Shown here piece after piece: positions 43,918 through 54,039 of a DNA stretch of 64,000 nt. The translations under genes were made by a program, and so were the position numbers. Under the pieces are notes generated by a model that saw only the letters and a program-made list of their open reading frames with translations, made no database searches and was not told where the DNA came from. Within the stretch, counting starts at the first letter, position 1; the number at the start of each line of letters is the position of its first letter. Location: positions 265,178-329,177 of the forward strand of contig NZ_FNJH01000001.1 in NCBI RefSeq assembly GCF_900103225.1. The letters run 5' to 3'. This stretch comes from Pseudomonas congelans (GTDB taxonomy: Bacteria > Pseudomonadota > Gammaproteobacteria > Pseudomonadales > Pseudomonadaceae).

Positions 43918-45393
43918 TTACAGCTTGAGCTGGCCTATGGCGGCATTCAGTTCGCCTGCCAGCGTGGCCAGTTCGTCACTGGTGCTGGCGGAGTCAACCG
44001 TCTGGATCACCGTGCGTTCGGTAACATCGCGGATACTCACCACCGCACGGTTCATCTCCTCGGCGACCTGGCTCTGCTGCTGGGCAGCGACGGCGATCTG
44101 CGTGTTGCTTTCGCGCATCTGGGCCACGGCACCGGCAATCGCCGCCAGTGCATCACCGGCTTCCCGGGCCTGCTGCACGCACTCATCGGCCTTGTACGAG
44201 CTTTCCTGCATGAAATCCACGGCATCGCGGGTGCCGCTTTGCAGGGTCGAGACCATCGTGGTGATTTCATCGGTGGAGGTCTGCACCCGCTTCGCCAGAT
44301 TGCGTACCTCGTCGGCGACCACGGCAAAGCCCCGACCCATTTCCCCGGCGCGTGCGGCCTCGATGGCTGCGTTGAGGGCGAGCAGGTTGGTCTGCTCGGC
44401 AATGCTGTGGATGACGTTGACCACACTGTTGATCTTCTGACTGTCTTCGGCCATGCGCTGGATCATTTCCGCCGTTTGCTGCACGCCGCTGGAAAGCCCC
44501 GCGATGGACACCTGCACGCGGTCGACCACCACCTTGCCGCTGCCTGCCAGCGCGTCAGCCGTCTGCGACTGATCACGGGTGGCCGTAGCGTGCTGGGCAA
44601 TGTGATGGACAGTGGCAGTCATCTCGTTGATGGCCGTCGCCACCTGATCGGTTTCGCTTTGCTGGCCGAGCATGCCCAGGCGCACCTCCTTCATGCCCGC
44701 CGCCAGATGCGCGGCGCCCTGATCGAGGCGGCCAGCAGTTTGCGAAACGGTGTTGACCACTCGCTGATAACCGGCCTGCATGGCATTGAAAGCCTTGGCC
44801 ATCTGCCCGACCTCATCGTCACTGCGGTTGGGAACACGGGCAGCCAGGTCACCGCTTTTTTCCACGTGCAGCATCACATCCTTGAGCGCGTTGAGCTGGC
44901 TGAGCAGAAAGCGGATCAGCAGTTGCGAGGCACAGAGCATCAATAACATCAGCACGAAAACCGCAATCGCGTAATGCGTGAAGCGATCCAGCAGGATCTG
45001 CATGAAGGTCGGGGTGAATGCCAGTAGCGCAATCCGTTGTTCGGCGCCGCGGGTGATGATCTGCGCACCGCTCAGCCATCGATCGCCGGCGGGTTTTTCC
45101 AGCGCAACCCAGTCGCGGGCGTCAGCCAGTTCCGGCAGCGCAAGGCTATCGAAAACCGGTGTCTGGCCCTGGCGGTAAGTCAGCAATGCATCGCTGGAGG
45201 GCAGCGCTGCGTCGACCGGCCAGGCGGCCAGCAGGCGCGCCTGTGCTTGTGCTGCCTGGCGCGACGCATCCGTGCGCGCCTGTTGCTCCGTTTGCATGGC
45301 GTACAGCACCAGCAACAGTGTTGTGACGAAAGCGACCGCGTTGACGGCCCAGAACTTATATTTCAGTGACAGGTTGGCAAGCCATGAGCCCAT
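43918..45393 (-). CDS. Methyl-accepting chemotaxis protein
   Basis: A 491-residue chemoreceptor. A first membrane helix ([20 protein letters not shown]) and a second ([20 protein letters not shown], about 165-185) enclose a short periplasmic sensor domain of about 125 residues. A HAMP domain follows, then the signalling domain with the hairpin tip [20 protein letters not shown], which binds CheA and CheW. It transmits an external signal to the flagellar motor; the ligand is unknown. ATG 45393 was preferred to upstream starts because it places the first helix in the usual position. Confidence 0.93.
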   Translation of the reverse strand: MGSWLANLSLKYKFWAVNAVAFVTTLLLVLYAMQTEQQARTDASRQAAQAQARLLAAWPVDAALPSSDALLTYRQGQTPVFDSLALPELADARDWVALEKPAGDRWLSGAQIITRGAEQRIALLAFTPTFMQILLDRFTHYAIAVFVLMLLMLCASQLLIRFLLSQLNALKDVMLHVEKSGDLAARVPNRSDDEVGQMAKAFNAMQAGYQRVVNTVSQTAGRLDQGAAHLAAGMKEVRLGMLGQQSETDQVATAINEMTATVHHIAQHATATRDQSQTADALAGSGKVVVDRVQVSIAGLSSGVQQTAEMIQRMAEDSQKINSVVNVIHSIAEQTNLLALNAAIEAARAGEMGRGFAVVADEVRNLAKRVQTSTDEITTMVSTLQSGTRDAVDFMQESSYKADECVQQAREAGDALAAIAGAVAQMRESNTQIAVAAQQQSQVAEEMNRAVVSIRDVTERTVIQTVDSASTSDELATLAGELNAAIGQLKL

Positions 45394-45476
45394 GAGTGGT
45401 CTTCTTCGGTAATCGGTGAGGTGGCAGCAAGATGCCATCACTGTGCCTCAGCCAACGAAGAGACCCTTGATGCGGG

Positions 45477-46316
45477 TCAAGAAAGCTGCAGATTTTCATC
45501 TTCTGGGTTTTTCTTCAGCACTGGCAAGGCGAAAAACTGCCGCGCGCAATCAGTGCTGTGGCGTGCGAGATCTTCCTGCGTTTCGCCCCGGTGCAAGGCC
45601 ACTTCGCGCAAGACTTCCGGCAGGTAAGCCGGTTCGTTGCGACCGTTTTTCGGCTTGGGGCGCAGGCTGCGTGGCAGCAGGTAGGGCGCATCGCTTTCCA
45701 GCATCAGCCGGCCGCGAGGGATGTTGCCCACCAGCGCGTGGAGGTGGGTGCCGCGTCGTTCGTCGCAGATCCAGCCGGTGATGCCGATATGCAGATCCAG
45801 GTCCAGGTAACTGAACAGCGCGGCGCGCTCGCCGGTAAAGCAGTGCACGACTGCCGCGGGCAGGCGGTCGCGGTAGTCGCGCAGAATCTCCAGCAGCCGC
45901 TGATTGGCGTCGCGCTCGTGGAGGAACACCGGTAATTGCAGTTCCACGGCCATGGCCAGGTGCGCCTCCAGGACCTTTTCCTGCTGGGGACGAGGCGAGA
46001 AATCGCGATTGTAATCCAGGCCGCATTCACCCACGGCGCGAACGCGATTTTCCTTGAGCAGGGCATGCAACTGTTTCTCGGTGTCGCCGGTCCAATCGCT
46101 GGCTGAATGCGGGTGGATACCCGCCGTGCAGAACAGGCGTTGCGCGCTTTCATCCAGCTCGTGACACAACTGCAGCGCGTGTTCGCTGCCCTCGACACTG
46201 GTGCCGGTTACCACCAGTTGCTCGACGCCTGCGGCATAGGCGCGGTCGAGTACCGCCTGTCGCTGCGAGGCGAAGCTTGCGTTGGTCAGATTGACGCCGA
46301 TGTCGATGAGTTGCAT
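45477..46316 (-). CDS. TatD-family metal-dependent hydrolase (deoxyribonuclease)
   Basis: A 279-residue TIM-barrel hydrolase. Seen are [12 protein letters not shown] at the N-terminus, the [12 protein letters not shown] block, [32 protein letters not shown] and the final [17 protein letters not shown], the metal and active-site motifs of TatD. The family degrades DNA from the 3' end and can act in DNA repair or RNA processing. ATG 46316 was taken because the family's conserved start ([10 protein letters not shown]) lies there. The gene is on the same strand as the chemoreceptor gene, 83 bp upstream of it. Confidence 0.93.
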   Translation of the reverse strand: MQLIDIGVNLTNASFASQRQAVLDRAYAAGVEQLVVTGTSVEGSEHALQLCHELDESAQRLFCTAGIHPHSASDWTGDTEKQLHALLKENRVRAVGECGLDYNRDFSPRPQQEKVLEAHLAMAVELQLPVFLHERDANQRLLEILRDYRDRLPAAVVHCFTGERAALFSYLDLDLHIGITGWICDERRGTHLHALVGNIPRGRLMLESDAPYLLPRSLRPKPKNGRNEPAYLPEVLREVALHRGETQEDLARHSTDCARQFFALPVLKKNPEDENLQLS

Positions 46317-46496
46317 GGTGCTACCTCCAGCTGAAGGCTGTCGAGCATACCAGAGCTCTGGCCACAACAAGAAAACGCTGGGTATTCAAGCGATTGAACC
46401 TGAAGGTTCAACGATTTCCTTCGCTGCTCGATGCTGCTGCGTGACCTCAAGATTTCCTTTTTCCTGTTTCTTTCCGGCATTGCCCTGGGGAAGTGA

Positions 46497-47918
46497 ATGA
46501 TCCGATCCGCGCTCGTGTCTTTGCTGTGTCTGTTACCGCTGCTGCCCTTGCAGGTTTCTGCTCGTCAGACCGGTCCCGAGGTCGTGCAGCACACTGTGCA
46601 GGTGCGCGATTTGCCGGCGATTCGCAGCAGCAAGGTGCTGCGTGTGCTGGTCAATCAAAGTCGTAACAGCTCCGGCGACGTCAAGGGTCAGGAAATCGGC
46701 GTCGAATACCATCGCCTGCAAGCCTTCGAACAGTACCTCAACAGTCATTCCCGTGCGGGGCAGAAGGTCACGATCAAGGTCATCCCCAAGGCCAAGAACC
46801 AGCTGCTCACCGCTTTGCAGCGCGGAGAAGGCGACATGATCGCGCCCGGCGAGCTGCTCGATGTCAGCGACGCCAAGGGCATTCAGGCCAGCGCACCGAT
46901 CGTTCATGACGTGCCTCTGGTGCTGGTCGGCATTCGTGGTCAGCGCAGTGTGCGGCGTGTGGATCAGTTGTCCGGAAAGACACTGAGCCTGCCCACCGGC
47001 AGTGCTGCCGACGAAGCCTTGCATCAGGTCAATCGACAACTGGAGCTGCGCAAGCTGCCCCTGGCAAAAATCGAATGGGTCGACCCCAGTCTGGCCGTCG
47101 AGGATGTACTGGAAATGGTCCAGGCCGGGATTTACCCGATGACGCTGGTCGAGCAGCCGATTGCCGAGCGCTGGGCGAGGATCATGCCCAAACTGCGCAT
47201 CGAACGCGGCCTGACCCTGCCCACCCACGGAGATATCAGCTGGTTCGTACGTGACAACGCCACCCAGCTGCGCGCCAGTGTCGATGATTTCCTCAAAGAC
47301 TATAAGCCGTCGGCCCAGCAGGATCAGGTGTTCGCCCAGGCGTACAAGAACACCTACAAGGTCAACAACCCGTTGGTGCGCAATAATCTGCAGCGACTGG
47401 AGCAACTGCGTCCGATGCTACAGCGCCATGCCGATGCGCAGGGCATGGACTGGCTCGACCTGGCTGCCCTCGCGTTCAAGGAATCCAAACTCGACCCGAC
47501 TGCCAAGGGCAGTGGCGGCGCGACAGGCCTGTTGCAGATCACTCCGTCGGCAGCGAAAAGCGTTGGCGTGCCGAGCATCCAGAGCGCTGACGACAACATC
47601 CGTGCCGGGTCGCGCTACATGGCGCTGATCCAGCGCAAGTATTTCTCCAGTAAACGGGTCAACGAACGCGAGCGCATGGCATTCGTGATGGCCGCCTATA
47701 ACCTGGGACCTGAGCGCGTGCAGGGTATGCGCGAGGAAGCGCGGCGTCGCGGGCTGAATCCGAACCAGTGGTTCTTCCAGACCGAGCGTGTGGCGATGGA
47801 GCAGGGCGGTGCCAATGTCGTGGCGTTCGTGAACAGCGTGAACAAGTACTACCTGGCCTTTGATCGCGAGCGCGACTCGCTGGAAAAGAGCGGGCCTAAA
47901 CCAGCGGTAAAACGCTAA
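46497..47918 (+). CDS. Membrane-bound lytic murein transglycosylase F-like protein
   Basis: A 473-residue periplasmic enzyme. A signal peptide (LVSLLCLLPLLPLQVSA) is followed by a solute-binding-like domain (about 40-285) and a lytic transglycosylase domain with the catalytic glutamate in FKESKLDPTAKGSGGATGLL and later MAAYNLGPERV. Such enzymes cleave peptidoglycan strands with formation of 1,6-anhydro ends. The usual motif is ESGF or ESxW; here it is ESKL, with the glutamate kept. The leader has no lipobox cysteine. Confidence 0.9.
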   Translation: MIRSALVSLLCLLPLLPLQVSARQTGPEVVQHTVQVRDLPAIRSSKVLRVLVNQSRNSSGDVKGQEIGVEYHRLQAFEQYLNSHSRAGQKVTIKVIPKAKNQLLTALQRGEGDMIAPGELLDVSDAKGIQASAPIVHDVPLVLVGIRGQRSVRRVDQLSGKTLSLPTGSAADEALHQVNRQLELRKLPLAKIEWVDPSLAVEDVLEMVQAGIYPMTLVEQPIAERWARIMPKLRIERGLTLPTHGDISWFVRDNATQLRASVDDFLKDYKPSAQQDQVFAQAYKNTYKVNNPLVRNNLQRLEQLRPMLQRHADAQGMDWLDLAALAFKESKLDPTAKGSGGATGLLQITPSAAKSVGVPSIQSADDNIRAGSRYMALIQRKYFSSKRVNERERMAFVMAAYNLGPERVQGMREEARRRGLNPNQWFFQTERVAMEQGGANVVAFVNSVNKYYLAFDRERDSLEKSGPKPAVKR

Positions 47919-48030
47919 AGATCGATTTATTCGATTTTTATACGCCGTTATTTGCGGTTTTTACATAAGTGAATTTGATTATCATGGCGCCACTCGCTGT
48001 TAATCACCCATCACTCACGGAAAGTCCTCC

Positions 48031-48465
48031 ATGAACACATTGATCAAGTCGGTCCTCACCACTCGTGCCGGTTACGGCCTGACTGTCCTGCGCGTCATCG
48101 TCGGTATCGCGTTCATCGCGCACGGCAGCCAGAAACTGTTCGGCGCCTTCGGTGGTTATGGCCTCGAAGGCACTGCGCAGTACATGGAAAGCCTGGGCCT
48201 GACGCCGGGTTACCTGATGGCGCTGATGTCGGGCAGCGCCGAATTCTTTGGTGGCCTGGGCTTGCTGCTGGGGCTGCTGGCTCGTCCCGCTGCGGTCGTG
48301 GTGATCCTTCTGTTGCTAGTGGCGATCTTCACCGTGCACATCCACAACGGCTTCTTCATGGCCAACAACGGCTACGAGTACGCGCTGGCACTGCTTGGCG
48401 GTGCCGTAGCGGTACTCATCGAAGGTGCAGGCAAGTTGTCGCTGGACCGTATCATCGCCCGATAA
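48031..48465 (+). CDS. DoxX-family membrane protein
   Basis: A 144-residue protein with four membrane helices. The conserved start of the family is seen: VLRVIVGIAFIAHGSQKLFGAFGGYG, then MSGSAEFFGGLGLLLGLLARPAAVVV. DoxX/DoxD proteins are membrane proteins linked to redox or sulfur stress in some bacteria; the role of this one is not known. It starts at ATG 48031 after GGAAAGTCCTCC. A short hairpin (GCCCGCT at 48488 with AGCGGGC at 48500) follows the stop. Confidence 0.88.
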   Translation: MNTLIKSVLTTRAGYGLTVLRVIVGIAFIAHGSQKLFGAFGGYGLEGTAQYMESLGLTPGYLMALMSGSAEFFGGLGLLLGLLARPAAVVVILLLLVAIFTVHIHNGFFMANNGYEYALALLGGAVAVLIEGAGKLSLDRIIAR

Positions 48466-48487
48466 CCGGCTACGCTTGCTGTGCAAT

Positions 48488-48506
48488 GCCCGCTCTTGTA
48501 GCGGGC
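48488..48506 (+). terminator. Short hairpin downstream of the DoxX gene
   Basis: GCCCGCT and AGCGGGC form a 7-bp perfect stem around CTTGT, 22 bp past the stop. The next bases (CTTGTGCGTTT) are only partly T-rich, so it is a weak terminator or a REP-like hairpin. Confidence 0.4.
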
Positions 48507-48709
48507 CTTGTGCGTTTGCAGGCACCCGCCATGAATGGCAATTGACAATGAATGGGACGTTTCTCTAGGATGCGTGCTCAAGCGCCGATTTAACAACTAC
48601 TTGCGGGGCGCCTGACGAGGCTGAAGTCTTGTCGAAATACCGCTAAAACGTTGGTTCGGTGTTGCCTCTCACCGCTGCCCAGCGGATCTTGCGAGGCAGA
48701 GAAACAACC

Positions 48710-49018
48710 ATGAACAACCTGCGCCCCCTCATTCGTCTTTCCCCGATCAGCACGGTCTTGTCACGCAAGAATCCGAAGATCCTCCTCAGCGGCTCCCATC
48801 AGCCCACGCTGTTGCGCTATCTCGACGGCTGGCCGCGTCGGCGTGGCGGCTCCTGTGCGTTTCTGATCCAGTTCGTCGAGACCCATCAGTCGCTGAGCCA
48901 TTTTGCCGACGATCAGTTCGACCTCGCCGTGGTGCAATCGCCGCAGGCTGAGGATGTAGGGCAGGTGATTCGTGACCTGACCCGCATTGCCCGGCAGGGC
49001 CTGATTACGCTGGGTTGA
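48710..49018 (+). CDS. Conserved hypothetical protein
   Basis: A 102-residue soluble protein starting MNNLRPLIRLSPIST at ATG 48710. It has ILLSGSHQPTLLRYLDGW, a strand-like CAFLIQFVETHQ and FDLAVVQSP, followed by a helix (QVIRDLTRIARQGLITL). The pattern resembles a small fragment of a Rossmann-like fold, similar to the VD..VQ..P of methyltransferases, but catalytic motifs are missing. I cannot name its function. The preceding 240 bp has no gene I can support. Confidence 0.6.
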   Translation: MNNLRPLIRLSPISTVLSRKNPKILLSGSHQPTLLRYLDGWPRRRGGSCAFLIQFVETHQSLSHFADDQFDLAVVQSPQAEDVGQVIRDLTRIARQGLITLG

Positions 49019-49121
49019 ACGCCTGAGTCAGCCAATTGGCATAGAAGGCATATTGCTGGCCCCCGAGGTGTGAACGGACAGGCAAAATCGCCGCCTTATC
49101 AAAGGATTAGGTGGTTTTCGC

Positions 49122-49451
49122 ATGCGTTTGGTCTATTGTGCTCTGGCGTGCCTGACGCTTTCCGGGCTGGCTTTTTCCGTTCAGGCCAGAAATGCGACGG
49201 AAAACGAGCGTTATCTGTGTCGTTGGGGTTCGACCATTGCGGGCGGTGCACAGGCCTCCAAGCTGTCAGGCGTTACCCGCTATGGCGCGCGGCAGAAACT
49301 GCAGGCGCGCAAGTTCGCCAAACAATGGATGCGGCCCATGGCATTGCGTATCACGGAGCAGACCTACGACAGCGAGTCGCGGCTGAAGCCTGATGCGGTG
49401 ACCAAGGTCTATTACGACGGCTGCATCCAGCACGAGGTGGCGCGACGCTGA
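49122..49451 (+). CDS. Small exported protein, function unknown
   Basis: A 109-residue protein with a signal peptide cleaved near VQARN. The mature part is basic, with two cysteines (YLCRWG and DGCIQH) that may form a disulfide. It starts at ATG 49122 with AAGGATTAGGTGG upstream. It is followed by greB after 47 bp, on the same strand. Confidence 0.7.
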   Translation: MRLVYCALACLTLSGLAFSVQARNATENERYLCRWGSTIAGGAQASKLSGVTRYGARQKLQARKFAKQWMRPMALRITEQTYDSESRLKPDAVTKVYYDGCIQHEVARR

Positions 49452-49498
49452 ATCTTTATTGCCTGTCGAACTGATTTTCGCAGGGCTGGAGAAACTTC

Positions 49499-49972
49499 TT
49501 GAGTACAAAGATCATCACCCGCGACGGGCATGAAGCCCTGAAGAAAGAACTCGATTATCTGTGGCGAGAGCACCGGCCCGACATCACTCAAAAGGTTGCC
49601 TGGGCGGCATCGCTCGGGGATCGCAGCGAAAACGCGGATTATCAGTACAACAAGAAGCTGCTGCGCGAGATCGACCGACGCGTGCGCTACCTGCGCAAGC
49701 GTCTCGAAGACATGCGTGTGGTGCAGTATTCGCCGGAGCAGGAAGGGCGGGTGTTCTTCGGTGCCTGGGTCGAGATCGAGAACGAAGCGGGCGATCTAAA
49801 GAAATTCCGCATTGTCGGTTATGACGAGATCTATGGGCGCAACGACTACATCTCCATCGACTCGCCCATGGCGCGCGCCTTGCTGAAGAAGGAAGTGGGC
49901 GACGAGGTGCTGGTCAATACGCCTGAGGGCGAGAAGCTGTGGTTCGTGAATTCGATTGATTACGTGAAGTGA
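49499..49972 (+). CDS. greB: Transcription elongation factor GreB
   Basis: A 157-residue Gre factor. The N-terminal coiled coil (GHEALKKELDYLWREHRPDI and SLGDRSENADYQYNKKLLREID) carries the acidic tip residues that enter the RNA polymerase channel; the C-terminal FKBP-like domain ends in WFVNSIDY. GreB stimulates cleavage of backtracked RNA. The start codon is TTG at 49499 with CTGGAG eight bases upstream. Length fits GreB. Confidence 0.93.
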   Translation: MSTKIITRDGHEALKKELDYLWREHRPDITQKVAWAASLGDRSENADYQYNKKLLREIDRRVRYLRKRLEDMRVVQYSPEQEGRVFFGAWVEIENEAGDLKKFRIVGYDEIYGRNDYISIDSPMARALLKKEVGDEVLVNTPEGEKLWFVNSIDYVK

Positions 49973-49992
49973 AGCCCCCGCGTACACGCCCC

Positions 49993-50015
49993 GTGGGAGC
50001 GAGCTTGCTCGCGAA
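49993..50015 (+). repeat. Pseudomonas REP-type palindrome
   Basis: The sequence GTGGGAGCGAGCTTGCTCGC at 49993-50012, followed by GAA, is a well-known Pseudomonas REP type, with the palindrome GCGAGCTTGCTCGC. It lies 20 bp beyond the greB stop in a convergent gap (49973-50167) that holds another CTCCGCGTCA fragment near 50,140. Confidence 0.7.
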
Positions 50016-50167
50016 GAGGCCGGTGCAGCAACCGAAATGGGGCGTCTGCACCATCGTCTTCGTGAGCAATACGGATCGCCGCCCCGGTCACTCCCCACAG
50101 GAAAGATGAGCGCCCAGCCGGACAACTCTTGTTCTTGACGCTCCGCGTCACAGACCAGTTATCAGCC

Positions 50168-52684
50168 TCAACCCTCGCGCAGCACGGTCAGCGGGCTGAC
50201 GTTGAGTGCACGACGGGTGCCGAATACGCCTGCACCACCGACCAGCAGGGCGCCGATGACCGGGAGCAGCAGCAGCCACGGGTGCGGTTGCCATTCCAGT
50301 GAGAAGGCGTAGCGGTACAGTACGAAGCTCACCAGTTCACAACCCAGGGCCGCCAGTACGCCGCTGGCGGCCCCCAGCAACCCGAATTCGATGCGTCGTG
50401 ACTTGATCAGCAGTGCTCGCTCTGCGCCCAGTGCGCGCAGCAGTGCGCCTTGCCGGATGCGTTCGTCCAGCGTGGCCTGCAATCCGGAAAACAGCACAGC
50501 GATACCGGCGGCCAGCACGAACAGCAGGACGAACTGCACGGCCAGGGTGACCTGATCGAGGATGCTGCGTACCTGTGCCAGCAGGGCTTCTACACCCAGA
50601 ATGCTGATGGACGGGTAAGCGCGTGACAGCTCGACGATCTGCTTGTCCTGACCGGGTGGCAGGTAGAAGCTGGTCAGGTAGGTAGTCGGCAAGTCAGCGA
50701 GGGTGCCCGGCTGGAAAATCATGAAGAAGTTGGGCTGGAAGGTATCCCAGTTCACGTCTCTGAGGCTGGTGACCACGGCTTCGCGGGTCAGTCCGCCGAC
50801 AATGAAGCTCAGGCGGTCGCCCAGTTTGATTTTCAGGCTGTCGGCCAGTTTGGCCTCGATCGAGACACCGGGCGTTGCGTCGCTTTGCCCGGCGGCAGGC
50901 AGCGACTTCCACCAACTGCCGGCAGTCAGGGTGTTGCCCTCGGGAAGTTCGGCGGCCCAGGTCAGGCTGAGGTCGCGACGCGTGGCATTTTCACCGCGCG
51001 AATCCTTGGTCACGAAGTTGCTGACCGGTTCACCGTTGATGCTGGTCAGGCGTCCTGGCACCACCGGGTAAAGGGGCGCCGCGTGAGTGGACAGCTTGCT
51101 CAGGGTCTGGGCGAAGTTTTCTTTATCGTCCGGCAGTACGTTGAGCACGAAATAGTTCGGTGCATCCTTGGGCAGCTGATTTTGCCAAGTGTCGAGCAGC
51201 TCACCGCGCAGCAGCGCGATCAAGCCCATCGACAGTAGGATCAGACCGAAAGCCAGTGACTGGCCGGCAGCGGCCAGCGGGTAACGCAGCAGTTGCCCCA
51301 GGCCCAGTCGCCAGGGCAGCGAGGCACCGGAGAGCAGACGGCGCAGGCTGTTGAGCGCCAGTAACAGCAGACTGCCGAGCAGCAGCGCAGCGACGATACC
51401 GCCACCCAGCAGGGCGAAGGTCAGCACCAGGTCCAGGCTCAGGCGCCACATGATCAGGCCCAGCGCGAGCAGCGCTGCGCCATACACAAGCCAGGAGCTG
51501 GCGGGGATTGGCAGCATGTCGCGGCGCAACACGCGCAGCGGCGGTACGCGACCCAGTGCAGCCAGCGGCGGCAGGGCGAAGCCGGCCAGCGCTACGAGCC
51601 CGGTGCCCATGCCGGCCAGCGCAGGCAACACACCGCCTGGCGGAACGGTCGCCGGAAGCAGATTCTGCAGCAGCGCGAACAGCCCGAGTTGTGCAAGCCA
51701 GCCCAGCAAGGCACCGCTCAGACTGGCCAGCAAGCCGATGATCGCCAGTTGCAGGCTGAACAAGGTCATCGCCTCACCGCGCGACAGTCCAAGGCAGCGC
51801 AGCAGGGCGCTGGCATCGAAGCGCCGTGCGGCGAATCGGGATGCCGACAGCGCCACGGCAACGCCCGCCAGCAAGACGGCGACCAGACTTGCCATATTCA
51901 GATAACGTTCGGCCTTGCCCAATGCGCCGCCAATCTGCTGGCTGCCATCGCGGGCGTCCTTGATTTCCTGATGCGGCTCAAGACCCGGTTCGATGGCTTT
52001 GCGGTAGGCTGCCAGTGCCTGCGGCGGGCCGCTCCACATTTCCCGATAGGTGACCCGGCTGCCCGGCTGCACAACACCGGTGGCAGCGAGGTCCTGCAGG
52101 TTTATCATCACCCGCGGCGTCAGGCTGTAGAAGTTGCCTGCCCGGTCTGGCTCATAAGTCAGTATGCGGGTCAGTTTCAAGGTTTTGGAGCCGACGTCGA
52201 GGTCGTCTCCGACCTTCAGGTCGACCGCAGGAAGCAGGCGTGCCTCGACCCAGGCTTCACCCGGTTGCGGACCGCTGCCAGCCTGTTCCGGCTGGTACAA
52301 GTCTGCGGCACTTTTCAGTTCGCCGCGCAATGGGTAAGCGTCGTCCACCGCCTTGATGCTCGACAGCTGGATACCCGCATCGGTCGCAATCACGCTGGAA
52401 AAGACCACGATCTGCGCATGCTTGAGTTGCAGGCGTTTGCCTTCTTCGACCTGCTCGGCACGCGCCGGGCTCGAGCCTTCAAGAATCAGATCGGCGCCCA
52501 GGAACTCGGTCGCCCGCAGCAGCATCGCGCCGTTCAGACGGGCGCCGAAATAACCGATGGCGGTGCTCGCCGCCACGGCGACCAGAAGGGCAAAGAACAA
52601 CACCCGCAACTCTCCTGCGCGGGCATCGCGCATCAGTTGGCGGACAGCGAGGCTCAGCAGGCGGGCAAAAGGCAAACGTGCCAT
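50168..52684 (-). CDS. ABC transporter permease (FtsX-like, YbbP family)
   Basis: An 838-residue inner-membrane permease with about ten helices: one after the cytoplasmic N-terminus (VLFFALLVAVAASTAIGYF), a periplasmic domain to about 260, then two FtsX-type four-helix groups (about 260-500 and 715-830) separated by a second periplasmic domain. It works with the ATPase encoded just upstream; the start ATG overlaps the ATPase stop (ATGA). Homologues accompany TesA-type esterase genes and are thought to export a lipid-like or signalling substrate, which is unknown. A TTG one codon earlier is an unlikely start. Confidence 0.9.
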   Translation of the reverse strand: MARLPFARLLSLAVRQLMRDARAGELRVLFFALLVAVAASTAIGYFGARLNGAMLLRATEFLGADLILEGSSPARAEQVEEGKRLQLKHAQIVVFSSVIATDAGIQLSSIKAVDDAYPLRGELKSAADLYQPEQAGSGPQPGEAWVEARLLPAVDLKVGDDLDVGSKTLKLTRILTYEPDRAGNFYSLTPRVMINLQDLAATGVVQPGSRVTYREMWSGPPQALAAYRKAIEPGLEPHQEIKDARDGSQQIGGALGKAERYLNMASLVAVLLAGVAVALSASRFAARRFDASALLRCLGLSRGEAMTLFSLQLAIIGLLASLSGALLGWLAQLGLFALLQNLLPATVPPGGVLPALAGMGTGLVALAGFALPPLAALGRVPPLRVLRRDMLPIPASSWLVYGAALLALGLIMWRLSLDLVLTFALLGGGIVAALLLGSLLLLALNSLRRLLSGASLPWRLGLGQLLRYPLAAAGQSLAFGLILLSMGLIALLRGELLDTWQNQLPKDAPNYFVLNVLPDDKENFAQTLSKLSTHAAPLYPVVPGRLTSINGEPVSNFVTKDSRGENATRRDLSLTWAAELPEGNTLTAGSWWKSLPAAGQSDATPGVSIEAKLADSLKIKLGDRLSFIVGGLTREAVVTSLRDVNWDTFQPNFFMIFQPGTLADLPTTYLTSFYLPPGQDKQIVELSRAYPSISILGVEALLAQVRSILDQVTLAVQFVLLFVLAAGIAVLFSGLQATLDERIRQGALLRALGAERALLIKSRRIEFGLLGAASGVLAALGCELVSFVLYRYAFSLEWQPHPWLLLLPVIGALLVGGAGVFGTRRALNVSPLTVLREG

Positions 52685-53367
52685 CAAGGCTCCAGCGGGG
52701 CGACCAGTCGGCCCCCTTCAAGACGGATAAGGCGACGGCAGCGATGCGCCAGACGCTCATCGTGAGTGACCAGCACTAGCGTGGTGTTGCGCTCCTTGTT
52801 CAGTTCGAAGAGCAGGTCGCTGATGCGTTCGCCGGTGTGACTGTCGAGGTTGCCGGTGGGTTCGTCGGCGAACAGCACGTCGGGGTCGGCAGCGAAGGCA
52901 CGGGCAATGGCGACCCGTTGCTGTTCGCCACCGGACAACTGACGCGGCGTGTGGGTCAGGCGCTGGCCAAGGCCCACCCGCTCCAGCAGGTCGCGAGCCT
53001 TTTCGCGGGCGTCTTTGCGGCCTTCGAGCTCCATCGGCAGCATGACGTTTTCCAGCGCGTTCAGGCTGTCGAGCAACTGGAACGACTGAAACACGAACCC
53101 GACGTGCTCGGCCCGCACTCTGGCGCGCTGGTCTTCATCCAGTTCGCTGAGGTTGCGCCCCGAAAGGATGACCGAACCGGCGCTGGGCAGGTCCAGCCCG
53201 GCTAGCAAGCCGAGCAGGGTAGATTTGCCCGAACCGGAGGCGCCGACGATGGCCAGCGTGTCGCCCTTGTTTAGTTCCAGGGAGAGTTCGTGCAGGATGG
53301 TCAGGTCACCTTCGGTGCTGGGGACTACTTTGCTGAGGCTTTGGGCACTGAGAATACTTTCACTCAT
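52684..53367 (-). CDS. ABC transporter ATP-binding protein (YbbA family)
   Basis: A 227-residue ATPase of the LolD/MacB type. It has Walker A (GASGSGKST), Q-loop ([18 protein letters not shown]), signature ([15 protein letters not shown]), Walker B ([13 protein letters not shown]) and the switch histidine ([11 protein letters not shown]). It energises the permease that follows. ATG 53367 fits the family length; the frame is open far upstream, but those codons are antisense to the esterase gene. Only 10 bp separate this start from the divergent esterase start. Confidence 0.94.
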   Translation of the reverse strand: MSESILSAQSLSKVVPSTEGDLTILHELSLELNKGDTLAIVGASGSGKSTLLGLLAGLDLPSAGSVILSGRNLSELDEDQRARVRAEHVGFVFQSFQLLDSLNALENVMLPMELEGRKDAREKARDLLERVGLGQRLTHTPRQLSGGEQQRVAIARAFAADPDVLFADEPTGNLDSHTGERISDLLFELNKERNTTLVLVTHDERLAHRCRRLIRLEGGRLVAPLEP

Positions 53368-53377
53368 GGAGAATCCG

Positions 53378-53983
53378 ATGCGTGCGTTGTTTTTAAGTGC
53401 TGGCCTGGGGTTACTGCTGCTGTCACAGGGCGCGTTGGCGGGCACGGTATTGATCGTTGGGGATAGTATCAGTGCGGCTTTCGGGCTGGATACCCGCGTG
53501 GGGTGGGTCAGCCTGCTGGAACAGCGTCTGAGCAAGGAGGGATTCGACGACAAGGTGGTCAATGCGTCGATCAGTGGCGACACCAGTGCAGGCGGCCAGG
53601 CGCGTCTGCCTGCGCTGCTTGCAGAGCATAAGCCGGAACTGGTTATTCTGGAGTTGGGCGGCAACGACGGCCTGCGCGGCCAGCAGCCCGCTCAATTGCA
53701 ACAAAACCTTTCATCGATGATCGACCGCTCGCAGGCGGCGGGTGCCAAGGTGCTGTTGTTGGGCATGCGTATCCCGCCCAACTACGGGCCACGTTACACC
53801 AAGGCCTTTGAAGAGGTTTACAGCAACCTGGCGAAGGAGAAAAAGGTCCCCTTCGTGCCCTTCTTTCTGGAAGGTGTAGGCGGGGTGCCTGAACTGATGC
53901 AGGCTGATGGTCTGCATCCGGCGGCTACCGCTCAGGGCAAGTTGCTGGAAAATGTCTGGCCGAGCCTGAAACCGCTGCTTTGA
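53378..53983 (+). CDS. tesA: TesA-type SGNH esterase/lysophospholipase
   Basis: A 201-residue exported hydrolase. A signal peptide ends near ALAGT. The four SGNH blocks are seen: GDSISAAFG (catalytic serine), NASISGDTSAGG, LELGGNDGLRG and DGLHP (aspartate and histidine). TesA proteins act as periplasmic acyl-CoA thioesterase, protease and lysophospholipase; substrates here are not known. ATG 53378 follows GGAG. The ABC exporter genes diverge from it, an arrangement widely conserved in gammaproteobacteria. Confidence 0.93.
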   Translation: MRALFLSAGLGLLLLSQGALAGTVLIVGDSISAAFGLDTRVGWVSLLEQRLSKEGFDDKVVNASISGDTSAGGQARLPALLAEHKPELVILELGGNDGLRGQQPAQLQQNLSSMIDRSQAAGAKVLLLGMRIPPNYGPRYTKAFEEVYSNLAKEKKVPFVPFFLEGVGGVPELMQADGLHPAATAQGKLLENVWPSLKPLL

Positions 53984-54039
53984 GGCTTTCCCGGGCGGGG
54001 GCTTTCGGCTAATGTGGCGCCCCCGATCTGGAGCCCCCC

